Assembly: GCA_945860325.1 (NCBI GenBank) | Contig: CAMARL010000080.1 | Coordinates: 1 to 7,763, forward strand | Source: Spirosoma fluviale | GTDB lineage: Bacteria > Bacteroidota > Bacteroidia > Cytophagales > Spirosomataceae | DNA length: 7,763 bases | Direction: 5' to 3' | Shown here: one piece after another, positions 1 to 6,988 of the stretch | Layout of the letters: each line of letters begins with the position of its first letter | Position numbering within the stretch: position 1 is the first letter of the stretch | Translations under genes and position numbers: made by a program | The notes under the pieces: generated by a model | What the model was told of the DNA's origin: nothing | Database searches by the model: none | What the model saw: only the letters and a program-made list of their open reading frames with translations

Positions 1-591
1 CAAATTCTTAGGGAAGGAATCAAGCATGTAGATGCGGTAATTTATACCCATGAACATAAGGATCATACCGCGGGTATGGACGATATTCGTGGGTTTAATT
101 ATGTGCAAAAATCTTCTATTCCTTTGTATGGTCAGAAAAATGTGATAGATCAATTAAAACGCGAATTTGCCTACGCTTTTGATGAAAATAAATATCCGGG
201 TGTTCCCGAAATTGAGGTGCATTACATTGAAAATAAACCCTTTGAAATCGAAGGCGTTTCCATTATTCCGATTAAAGTGCGCCACTATTTTATCGATATT
301 TTAGGTTTTCGTTTTGGGGATTTTACCTACATCACAGATGCTAATTTTATTTCAGATGAAGAATTAGAAAAAGCAAAAGGATCCAAAATTTTAGTGATTA
401 ATGCGTTGCGAAAAACATCTCATGTATCGCATTTTAACTTGGCAGAAGCCTTAAAGGTTATCGAAAAAATTAAGCCCGAAAGGGCCTATATAACTCATTT
501 GAGCCATATGATGGGTTTACATGCCGAGGTGCAAGCTGAGCTACCTGAGTATGTTTTTTTAGCTCAGGATGGTTTAAAAATTACAATTTAA
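1..591 (+). CDS. MBL-fold metallo-hydrolase (PhnP-like), 5'-truncated
   Basis: Partial gene: the reading frame is open from the first base of the window, so the true start lies upstream; the ATG at 76 is internal because the metal-binding motif precedes it. Counting codons from base 1, the metallo-beta-lactamase signature HxHxDH reads T-H17-E-H19-K-D21-H22. Further likely metal ligands are H95 (in KVRHYF), D113 (in YITDAN) and a histidine of the THLSH motif near codons 166-169. This is the order found in MBL-fold phosphodiesterases of the PhnP/RNase Z-like branch, which usually hold two Zn or Mn ions. About 196 codons are present; family members are near 250, so roughly 55 N-terminal residues are missing. 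No signal peptide can be assessed. The HAD gene starts 4 nt after the stop, so the two are probably cotranscribed. The exact substrate is unknown; a cyclic-phosphate or nucleotide diester is plausible by family only. Confidence 0.88.
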   Translation, partial: QILREGIKHVDAVIYTHEHKDHTAGMDDIRGFNYVQKSSIPLYGQKNVIDQLKREFAYAFDENKYPGVPEIEVHYIENKPFEIEGVSIIPIKVRHYFIDILGFRFGDFTYITDANFISDEELEKAKGSKILVINALRKTSHVSHFNLAEALKVIEKIKPERAYITHLSHMMGLHAEVQAELPEYVFLAQDGLKITI

Positions 592-595
592 TTCA

Positions 596-1237
596 ATGGG
601 ACAAAAGGCTGTATTATTTGACATGGACGGGGTGGTGGTTGACAATTTACCTTACCACGTCGATGCTTGGTTATTGTATTGTGAACGTCATGGTATCCAC
701 TTAACTCGAGAAATTTTTTATAAAGACCTCAATGGATTGAATTCCAAGGATACGTTTGAGTGGCTTTTAAAACGCGAAATCAGTAAGGAAGAAATCAATG
801 AATTTGAGGAGGAAAAGGAACTGATTTATAGGGGTTTTTATAAGCCTTTTTTAGCGCCAGCGCCCGGTTTAATGGATTTTTTAACCTTGCTAAAAGCGTA
901 TGGAATAAAGACGGCTTTGGGAACCTCTGCTGGACCTGGAAATATTGACTTTATTTTAGATGGCCTAGGTATTCGGTCCGATTTTGATGCGGTTATTGGT
1001 GGAGCTGAAGTGACAAAAGGAAAGCCAGATCCAGAAATTTATGTACGTGCCGCAGGATTAGTCCACGTAAGTCCTGAAAATTGTTGGGTTATTGAGGATT
1101 CACTTCAAGGAATTGAAGCCGGTTTGTCTGCTGGGATGAAGGTGGTAGGCATGACTACTTCACATTCGGCGGAGGAATTATCCCATACCCATATAACGAG
1201 TCCTGATTTTGTCGACTTGTTTCAAAAAATGTTTTAA
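596..1237 (+). CDS. HAD-superfamily hydrolase, beta-phosphoglucomutase-like
   Basis: A 213-residue cytosolic HAD subfamily IA enzyme with all four motifs: motif I D9-M-D11-G-V (nucleophile and acid/base aspartates), motif II T110/S111, motif III K143 within KGKPDP, and motif IV E167-D168 for Mg2+. A helical cap domain lies between motifs I and II (about residues 17-90). Length and the downstream EDSxxGIEAGxxAGM pattern match the beta-phosphoglucomutase/phosphatase group. Aligned from memory to Lactococcus beta-PGM, the cap histidine (H21) is kept, but the position of catalytic-loop Thr16 is Asn17 and the substrate phosphate-binding Arg49 appears to be Ser50. I therefore infer a sugar-phosphate or related phosphatase and do not assign pgmB. 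It starts 4 nt after the upstream MBL gene, suggesting an operon; the next gene follows after 34 nt. No Shine-Dalgarno sequence is evident, as is common in Bacteroidota. Confidence 0.9.
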   Translation: MGQKAVLFDMDGVVVDNLPYHVDAWLLYCERHGIHLTREIFYKDLNGLNSKDTFEWLLKREISKEEINEFEEEKELIYRGFYKPFLAPAPGLMDFLTLLKAYGIKTALGTSAGPGNIDFILDGLGIRSDFDAVIGGAEVTKGKPDPEIYVRAAGLVHVSPENCWVIEDSLQGIEAGLSAGMKVVGMTTSHSAEELSHTHITSPDFVDLFQKMF

Positions 1238-1271
1238 GAATTCCTATTTTTAACAAATTAAATCTTAGCTA

Positions 1272-3941
1272 ATGCGCATTTTTTTATTGGTTAATTTATT
1301 GGTCTTCAGTCTTTTTAATAGCCTTTTTGCGCAGAAATTAAAAATGGAAATGAAGCCGGGCGAAATGATCGAGGAGTATACGCCTGAAAAATCGGGGATT
1401 ATCCGTAAACTTCCTGAGGGTTATTATGATAAAACCTTAGCTCAAATCCTTGAAAAAGCGAGCAAGAAATCGTTGGCAACTAATATACCCACGGTCAGTA
1501 CGAGTGAGGTTATTGTCACCTATGAAGTGCCTCCCCCAGCAAATGTCAAAGCTGTTTTTGAACAGGCAGCGGCTACATGGGCTAATTATTTAAAGTCCGA
1601 TATCCCTATTCGAATTTATGTAAAATGGCGTCCATTGGCTACAGGAATATTAGGTAGTGCGGGGGCTTATTCGAGTGTTAGAAATTTTGTGGGGGCTAAT
1701 AAGTTAAACACTTGGTATCCCATCGCGTTGGCTGAAAAGATGGCTCATGCTAATTTTAATGGAACGGAATCCGATATTTTAGCCACTTTTAATTCGGATT
1801 TTCCGGATTGGTTTATAGGGACGAATGGGGTGCCGACAAGCAATCAAATAGATTTATATTCAGTGGTGCTCCATGAAATGGGTCACGGTCTCGGATTTAT
1901 TGGCCAAATTCAAGCGGATATAACGTCTAATTCCACGAGCCTCGCTACAGCAGGATATGGATACCCAGGGATATTTGACCAGTTTATTTTTGATAGTAAA
2001 AATAAGCAGCTTGTTGACACACTAATCTATAAGAATAACTCCAATCAAATATTTAAACAGATTATTTCGGATAGTTTATTCTTTTCTTCCAGTGCTGTTT
2101 TGAGAAACAATGCTGGTGTATCGGCGCGACTCTATGCTCCTAAACCTACTGAACGCTTTCCGACAAATCCAATGGGATATATGGAGGGATCTAGTGTCTA
2201 TCACGTAGACCAAAGCACCTACCCTCCTGGGAATTTAAATGCCTTGATGACGCCACAAATTGCAAGGGGTGAGATCACGGCCCAATTGGGACCTATTGTT
2301 AAGGGAATATTCAATGATATAGGCTGGTATTCTTCCAATATCATCGATGCGGAACTAAGGGATACGGAAGAAAGCGAAGTGCTTTTTTCGGCCAAAGTAT
2401 ATTCGGATACACTTTGGGATGAGAAATCATTGAAGCTTATGTACTCGATTGACAAAAGTATTTTATCGGCGACTCCGGTGACTAGTTTTACCAAGAGGGG
2501 GGCTAATACCTATTCTTACTTGCTCAGTTTGCCTAAGTCGACGGCCAATCGAAAAGTTTCCTATTATTGGACTGCGAATGAATTGTCTGGTAAAAAATTT
2601 ACTTCACCGGCTGAAGCTCCTGTCATTGCAGGTACAAAATTTGGGAGTTACAACGAGTTTGTCATAGGGGTGGATACGGTTAAGCCAATCGTCGTGTATT
2701 CAAATCCTATAAAGTACATATTTACTTCTCAGACCAATATTCCTTTGCCTACTTTATTGGCCCAAGATAATATAGGAATCGATACCATTTACATGGAATA
2801 TGCGATCAATGGCGCTGTATTAAAAGGACAAGGCTTTAAAAAGCTTGCCGGAGACACTTATTCCTATTCTAATGCTTTTAATTTTATAGCGGGCGCGTTG
2901 AAATCGGGCGATGTAGTGAAATACAGGATCGTGGTCAGGGATAAAGCTAAAATCGCTAATGTGGTCAATTTACCCGCCAGTGGTTTTTATGAATTTAAGG
3001 TCTTGGGGATTTTAGCATCTACTATTTCCTATGTATCCAATTTTGACCAAGCGCCTAGTTCGGACTTTTATTTGAAGGGATTTGATATCAGCCAGCCCAA
3101 CGGCTTTAGTTCTCCGAGTTTAAATTCTGCCCACCCCTATGCGGATGGCTCCGAGGAATCCTATGATGGTGGAGGTGGATCAGACAAATTCACAAACAAT
3201 GATGTGCTATTATTAAAACCCATTATAATTAGGTCTGATACCGCAAAAATCTATTTTGACGAAGTGGCTTTAGTGGAGCCTGGAGATAAAGGAGAGGCTT
3301 TTTTAAATGTGAACGGGACGATTAACCGAAGTTTTTTCGACTATGTGATTGTTCAGGGATCCAGTGATTTGGGTAAAACATGGTTTAATTTTTCGAATGG
3401 TTGGGATGCCAATTCATTCTCAATTTGGCAAAATGCATGGAATTCTAAGACAGATAAAGATGGTAATTCGACCGCTACAGGTAGTCCATCTTTATTGAAA
3501 AAACGCGAGATCGATATGTTGGCCTCAGGTAAATTTAAGCCGGGAGACCAAGTCATTATCCGATTTAGATTGCATGCAGATGTGGGGGCTCACGGTTGGG
3601 GTTGGTGGATCGACAACTTAAATATTCAAGGGGCCAGTACCATCAGCAACCCGATTTTGGCTATTGAACCTGGTACTGAAATTAGAGATTTACAGGTTTC
3701 TCCTAACCCGACAAGCGGTCGATTGTTAATCCAAATGCCATTCGTGGGGAATGAAAATAAAGAAGTCAATATTGTGTTTTCAGATATGATGGGTAAAATG
3801 ATCTTATCCAAAAAATATCAATTAACTGGAGACATGTTCAAAGAAGAATTGGATTTGTCCTCTTTAGCGCAAGGGACGTATTTATTACAGGTACAAACTG
3901 GAGATAAATTAATTAGTAGAAAAATTGTACTCATTAAATAA
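1272..3941 (+). CDS. T9SS-secreted zinc metallopeptidase-like multidomain protein
   Basis: An 889-residue exported protein. Residues 1-20 form a Sec signal peptide (MRIFLL..., hydrophobic core, probable cleavage FA20|Q21), which supports the start. About 75-355 is a metallopeptidase-like domain: N-terminal stretch resembling the 'AFxxAxxxWxxxLxSxxPIRI' region of HExGHGLGF proteins, zinc motif H201-E-M-G-H205-G-L-G-F, then H311-V-D and a Met-turn-like A-L-M326-T-P. The usual metzincin third ligand at +10 is Gly211; H311 is a candidate replacement. About 360-465 and 470-580 look like two related Ig-like beta-sandwich domains. About 585-785 resembles a jelly-roll domain ending in the GWGWWIDNLNI signature (W778, D781). 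The end, about 805-889, is a T9SS type A sorting domain with SPNPTSG (P811-N-P813), GTYLLQV and a final K-I-V-L-I-K. The protein should cross the outer membrane by T9SS and be released or surface-anchored. Proteolytic activity and substrate are inferred, not shown. Confidence 0.88.
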   Translation: MRIFLLVNLLVFSLFNSLFAQKLKMEMKPGEMIEEYTPEKSGIIRKLPEGYYDKTLAQILEKASKKSLATNIPTVSTSEVIVTYEVPPPANVKAVFEQAAATWANYLKSDIPIRIYVKWRPLATGILGSAGAYSSVRNFVGANKLNTWYPIALAEKMAHANFNGTESDILATFNSDFPDWFIGTNGVPTSNQIDLYSVVLHEMGHGLGFIGQIQADITSNSTSLATAGYGYPGIFDQFIFDSKNKQLVDTLIYKNNSNQIFKQIISDSLFFSSSAVLRNNAGVSARLYAPKPTERFPTNPMGYMEGSSVYHVDQSTYPPGNLNALMTPQIARGEITAQLGPIVKGIFNDIGWYSSNIIDAELRDTEESEVLFSAKVYSDTLWDEKSLKLMYSIDKSILSATPVTSFTKRGANTYSYLLSLPKSTANRKVSYYWTANELSGKKFTSPAEAPVIAGTKFGSYNEFVIGVDTVKPIVVYSNPIKYIFTSQTNIPLPTLLAQDNIGIDTIYMEYAINGAVLKGQGFKKLAGDTYSYSNAFNFIAGALKSGDVVKYRIVVRDKAKIANVVNLPASGFYEFKVLGILASTISYVSNFDQAPSSDFYLKGFDISQPNGFSSPSLNSAHPYADGSEESYDGGGGSDKFTNNDVLLLKPIIIRSDTAKIYFDEVALVEPGDKGEAFLNVNGTINRSFFDYVIVQGSSDLGKTWFNFSNGWDANSFSIWQNAWNSKTDKDGNSTATGSPSLLKKREIDMLASGKFKPGDQVIIRFRLHADVGAHGWGWWIDNLNIQGASTISNPILAIEPGTEIRDLQVSPNPTSGRLLIQMPFVGNENKEVNIVFSDMMGKMILSKKYQLTGDMFKEELDLSSLAQGTYLLQVQTGDKLISRKIVLIK

Positions 3942-3994
3942 TGGGTTTTTATTAAATTGCATTCCGATTTATACGGGTCGGTTCATTAAATAAT
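3931..3994. repeat. Pair of 12-bp direct repeats around the accD leader
   Basis: TCATTAAATAAT occurs at 3931-3942, spanning the stop codon of the peptidase gene, and again exactly at 3983-3994, six bases before the accD ATG. The copies are 52 bp apart and enclose the whole 58-nt intergenic leader. A short CCGA/TCGG inverted repeat (3964-3967 and 3978-3981) lies between them. The element is AT-rich, so chance or a small local duplication is possible; no function can be assigned. Confidence 0.5.
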
Positions 3995-3999
3995 TTTTT

Positions 4000-4842
4000 A
4001 TGTCTTGGTTTTCAAGAAAAGATAAAGGGATTCAAACCCCCACAGAATTTAAGCGCGAGGCACCAGATGGTTTGTGGTATCAATGTCCGTCTTGTAAAAA
4101 GGCGATACATACGAGAGAGCATCGTTTGTTTGCTTATACGTGTTCTAGTTGTAATTACCATGAAAAGATAGGGTCACAGGAGTATTTTGAATTGCTTTTT
4201 GACATGACCAAATACACCGAATTGGATGCTCAAATGGGATCTGGCGATCCACTTTCCTTTGTAGATACTAAAAAATATACAGACCGAGTGGCTTCCACGG
4301 AATTAAAAAGTGGATTGAAGGATGCAGTACGTTCTGCCTATGGCGAAATGAATGGAAATCCCATTACCATTGCTGCCATGGATTTTAGTTTTATTGGAGG
4401 TTCGATGGGCTCAGTGGTAGGAGAGAAAATTTCCCGTGCGATTGATCATTCCCTTAAAACGGGCAATCCATTTTTAATGATCTCAAGATCGGGTGGGGCA
4501 CGTATGATGGAGGCCGGATTTTCTTTAATGCAAATGGCTAAAACTTCTTCTAGATTGGCTTTGTTGGCCGAAGCAAAAATTCCCTATATTTCATTATTAA
4601 CCGACCCTACAACGGGAGGAGTTACAGCTTCTTATGCCATGTTAGGAGATTTTAATATTGCAGAACCGGGAGCTTTAATTGGCTTTGCCGGCCCGCGCGT
4701 GATTCGTGAAACGATTGGCAAGGATTTGCCCAAAGGTTTTCAAAGTTCTGACTTTGTCTTGGACCACGGATTTTTAGATTTCATTGTGGACCGTAAGGAC
4801 TTAAAAGATAAGTTGAGCGCCTTGCTTAGCATGCTAAAATAG
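4000..4842 (+). CDS. accD: Acetyl-CoA carboxylase carboxyltransferase subunit beta
   Basis: A 280-residue protein of the usual AccD length. With AccA it forms the carboxyltransferase that moves the carboxyl group from biotin on AccB to acetyl-CoA, giving malonyl-CoA for fatty-acid synthesis in the cytoplasm. The N-terminus carries the typical four-cysteine zinc finger C29-x2-C32-x15-C48-x2-C51, preceded by the family-like start MSWFSRK. The rest is a crotonase-fold carboxyltransferase domain with GGSMGSVVGEKI, the acyl-CoA-binding S164-G-G-A-R168 followed by MMEAG, and the second oxyanion loop TTGGVTASYAMLGD plus GALIGFAGPRVI. No key residue appears to be missing. accA, accB and accC are not in this window. 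It follows the peptidase gene by 58 nt and ends before a strong hairpin terminator. I saw no clear promoter of its own, so it may be read partly from upstream transcription. Confidence 0.97.
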   Translation: MSWFSRKDKGIQTPTEFKREAPDGLWYQCPSCKKAIHTREHRLFAYTCSSCNYHEKIGSQEYFELLFDMTKYTELDAQMGSGDPLSFVDTKKYTDRVASTELKSGLKDAVRSAYGEMNGNPITIAAMDFSFIGGSMGSVVGEKISRAIDHSLKTGNPFLMISRSGGARMMEAGFSLMQMAKTSSRLALLAEAKIPYISLLTDPTTGGVTASYAMLGDFNIAEPGALIGFAGPRVIRETIGKDLPKGFQSSDFVLDHGFLDFIVDRKDLKDKLSALLSMLK

Positions 4843-4879
4843 ATATTCGCTATATACCAATAGCCTGTTTTGAATATAA

Positions 4880-4918
4880 ATAAAAAACCCTTTGCAAGTT
4901 ATGCAAAGGGTTTTTTAT
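4880..4918. terminator. Bidirectional intrinsic terminator
   Basis: A perfect 17-bp stem: 4880-4896 pairs with 4902-4918 around the 5-nt loop AGTTA. The core CCCTTTGCA/TGCAAAGGG is bordered by A6 on the left and T6 on the right, so either strand reads as a stem followed by a U tract. It sits 37 nt after the accD stop and 18 nt beyond the end of the convergent minus-strand zinc-ribbon gene, which is the expected place for a shared terminator. Confidence 0.93.
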
Positions 4919-4936
4919 GATATAAATCCGGTACAA

Positions 4937-5761
4937 TTACTCAGCTATTACAGCGGCGGCTGCAGCTGCTGCTGTTGCGGTGGTAACTTTACCTCTTGTT
5001 TTCATTTCTTTTTCTGGTGCAGGAATTACATCCTCAACTCCAGCAAAAACACGACCACAATGTTCGCAAACAATAATTTTCTTCTTGTCCTTGATATCGG
5101 TTTGTCTTTGTGGTGGCACAGAACTAAAACATCCTCCGCAAGCGCCACGTTTCACCATCACGACAGCAAGACCATTTCTAGCGTTGTCGCGAAGTTTTTC
5201 ATATGACTTTAGCAAACGTGCATCCACTATTTTCATTGCTTTTTCACGATCCTTTAAAGACTTTTGCTCATCTTCTTCGCTTTCTGCAATAATCAGCTCC
5301 AACTCTTTTTGCTTAATTTCTAAATCTTTTTTGCGCTCAAATAGGGCAGATTCAACTCCGGCAACTTCATCGTTTTTATTCAAAACTTTAAAATCAATCT
5401 CCTTGATACGCTTGTCTGCAATTTCCATTTCGATTCCTTGAAGCTCTACTTCTTTCGAAATAGCTTCAAATTCACGGTTATTGCGGACATTCATCTGCTG
5501 CTCCTTGTACTTGGTAATTAACTTTTCAGATTCTTTCTTAGCATTTTTATAGCCAGAAATTTGCTCATCCAAAGTCTCAATTTCTTGTTGGAATTTAGAT
5601 AGACGCGTTTCCATCCCAATAATTTCATCTTCTAAGTCGCGCACCTCTTCAGGTAAATCACCCCTTACTTTCTTGATATTGTCTAAGGCTGAATCTATTG
5701 TCTGAAGCTTTAACAATGCTTCTAACTTTTGGGCAATCGTTGTTTCGGTTACTGTAGCCAT
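4937..5761 (-). CDS. Coiled-coil protein with C-terminal C4 zinc ribbon
   Basis: A 274-residue soluble protein. Residues about 8-185 are almost entirely charged heptad-like helix (long antiparallel coiled coil), including N-N-R-E-F-E-A-I near 94-101, a conserved-looking stretch where the family has R-N-x-R-E-[FY]-E-A. A four-cysteine zinc ribbon follows: C208-G-G-C211 and C232-E-H-C235. This architecture matches the CT398/HP0958-like zinc-ribbon family (zf-RING_7), some members of which have been linked to RNA or secretion-related roles; the role in Bacteroidota is not established. Unusually, about 40 residues follow the ribbon and end in a Thr/Ala-rich tail (about 260-274) with seven consecutive alanines. 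The gene lies 41 nt downstream of the Nif3-like gene on the same strand, probably as the second gene of one transcript, and ends at the shared terminator. Start chosen at MATVTETT, right before the helical domain. Confidence 0.9.
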   Translation of the reverse strand: MATVTETTIAQKLEALLKLQTIDSALDNIKKVRGDLPEEVRDLEDEIIGMETRLSKFQQEIETLDEQISGYKNAKKESEKLITKYKEQQMNVRNNREFEAISKEVELQGIEMEIADKRIKEIDFKVLNKNDEVAGVESALFERKKDLEIKQKELELIIAESEEDEQKSLKDREKAMKIVDARLLKSYEKLRDNARNGLAVVMVKRGACGGCFSSVPPQRQTDIKDKKKIIVCEHCGRVFAGVEDVIPAPEKEMKTRGKVTTATAAAAAAAVIAE

Positions 5762-5802
5762 TATTATTGTTACGTTTGAAAGTATTAAACCTCTCTTAAT
5801 TT

Positions 5803-6894
5803 TTAGGTATATAACACTGGATTAGTGCAAATATCACTTTTCAGAACGGCAAAAGTACTAAAAATATTTGATAAATAATCAAGGATTGCATCCTTTATCA
5901 TTACTTCCGATTCATAATGTCCTATATCACAGATTAAACACTTATTTTCTGCATCAAAGAACTCATGATATTTAAAATCTGCTGATACATAGGCATCTGC
6001 TTTTTGTTTTTTTGCTTCGTTCAGTAAAAAACTACCTGCTCCGCCGCAGACGGCTACGGTCTGAATTTTCTTTTTCAATAGGGCCGTATGTCTAATTTGG
6101 CCTAAGTCCAATTGTTTTTTTAGATGCTTCAAAAATTCCTCAGAGCTCATTGGTTTTTCTAATTGGCCTATAAAACCCGAACCCACATCCTGCCAGCGAT
6201 TGCTTAAACTCGTAATAAAATAAGCTACTTCCTCATAGGGGTGGACTTCATTCAGGACTTGGAGGATTTCATTTTCTAGGTGGGAAGGAAAAATCATGTC
6301 AACTTTCAATTCTTTTTCGGTCGAGGGGGCATTTTTTTCTCCTTGAAATGGATTTGAATTTTCGGAAGGTGTAAATCGGCCCGTTCCCTCACTCGAAAAG
6401 CTGCATGAACTATATTCACCGATGTTTCCAGCACCTGCCTCATGTAATTTTTCCCTCACTATTTTTTCAAAAGCTTCCGGCACAAAATAACTTAGGTTTT
6501 TTAAGGCGTTTGAAAATGGCATTAACACTTTTCCTTGCAGGCCTATTTTTTTGGCTAAATGATAACTTACCCCCAAAGGAGCGTGATCTAAATTGGTATG
6601 TGAGGCGTAAAGTGAAATGGAATTTTGAATGGCTTTAAAGACGGTTTTCTCCACGTAGTTAGCCCCAGTTATTTTTTTTAAGCCTTTGAAAATAATGGGA
6701 TGATGCGAAACAATCATATTGCATCCTCTTTTAATAGCCTCGTCCACGACTTCTTCCGTGCAGTCTAAACTGATGAGGATGCCTGTGACTTGTGTGTCTA
6801 TTTGGCCAACCAGCAATCCCGAATTGTCATACGATTCTTGCCATGCAATGGGCGCCCACTTTTCCATGGCTGCACAAACATCTTGAACTAACAT
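5803..6894 (-). CDS. Nif3-like dinuclear metal center protein (YqfO type)
   Basis: A 363-residue protein of the Nif3/YqfO (DUF34) family, which forms toroidal hexamers with a two-metal site in each subunit. Metal-binding motifs are visible at both ends: S-H64-H65-P-I-I-F and T-N-L-D103-H in the first half, and D-I-G-H326-Y-E-S-E330 near the C-terminus. Between them, about 135-235, is the inserted PII/CutA-like domain of the long form, recognisable from AGAGNIGEYSSCSF, GTGRFTP, NPFQG and HPYEEVAYF. The length fits the long three-part form rather than the roughly 250-residue short form. Some databases label it 'GTP cyclohydrolase 1 type 2', but its physiological reaction remains unsettled, so I give no symbol. 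It is the first gene of the minus-strand pair with the zinc-ribbon gene, an arrangement I recall from other Bacteroidota. A matching promoter lies directly upstream. Confidence 0.95.
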   Translation of the reverse strand: MLVQDVCAAMEKWAPIAWQESYDNSGLLVGQIDTQVTGILISLDCTEEVVDEAIKRGCNMIVSHHPIIFKGLKKITGANYVEKTVFKAIQNSISLYASHTNLDHAPLGVSYHLAKKIGLQGKVLMPFSNALKNLSYFVPEAFEKIVREKLHEAGAGNIGEYSSCSFSSEGTGRFTPSENSNPFQGEKNAPSTEKELKVDMIFPSHLENEILQVLNEVHPYEEVAYFITSLSNRWQDVGSGFIGQLEKPMSSEEFLKHLKKQLDLGQIRHTALLKKKIQTVAVCGGAGSFLLNEAKKQKADAYVSADFKYHEFFDAENKCLICDIGHYESEVMIKDAILDYLSNIFSTFAVLKSDICTNPVLYT

Positions 6895-6915
6895 ACATTA
6901 TTTGTTTATCTGCTG

Positions 6916-6946
6916 CAAAGGTAAAATTCTTTAATTGCTGGCGAAA
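6916..6946 (-). promoter_or_regulatory. Bacteroidota-type promoter of the Nif3-like gene
   Basis: On the minus strand, TACCTTTG (6923 down to 6916) matches the Bacteroidota -7 consensus TAnnTTTG at every defined base. TTTC at 6946-6943, 19 nt upstream, is one base from the -33 element TTTG. The -7 element ends 21 nt before the Nif3 start codon, which implies a very short untranslated leader. It would drive the Nif3/zinc-ribbon transcript. Confidence 0.55.
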
Positions 6947-6988
6947 TTAATCGTACATTTAAATAATTCTTTTGAATCCCCATAATCT

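Noticed and set aside
76..591. MBL protein starting at ATG 76
   Set aside because: The HxHxDH metal-binding motif is encoded at 49-66, before this ATG, so the gene must begin outside the window.
1217..1252. Possible promoter for the peptidase gene: TATTTTTA at 1245-1252
   Set aside because: One mismatch to TAnnTTTG in AT-rich DNA and no properly spaced TTTG upstream (TTTC at 1220-1223 is the nearest); not better than chance.
2219..3811. Minus-strand frames inside the secreted peptidase gene
   Set aside because: Short, without recognisable domains, and antisense to a continuous 889-codon gene with signal peptide and sorting domain.
4892..5441. Plus-strand open frames opposite the zinc-ribbon gene
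   Set aside because: They are Ser/Cys/Phe-rich mirror translations of a strongly coding coiled-coil gene and begin in or near the terminator.
6967..6974. Possible NUDIX promoter -7 element TTCTTTTG
   Set aside because: The second base differs from TAnnTTTG, no -33 element lies at the right distance, and it is only 14 nt from the ATG.
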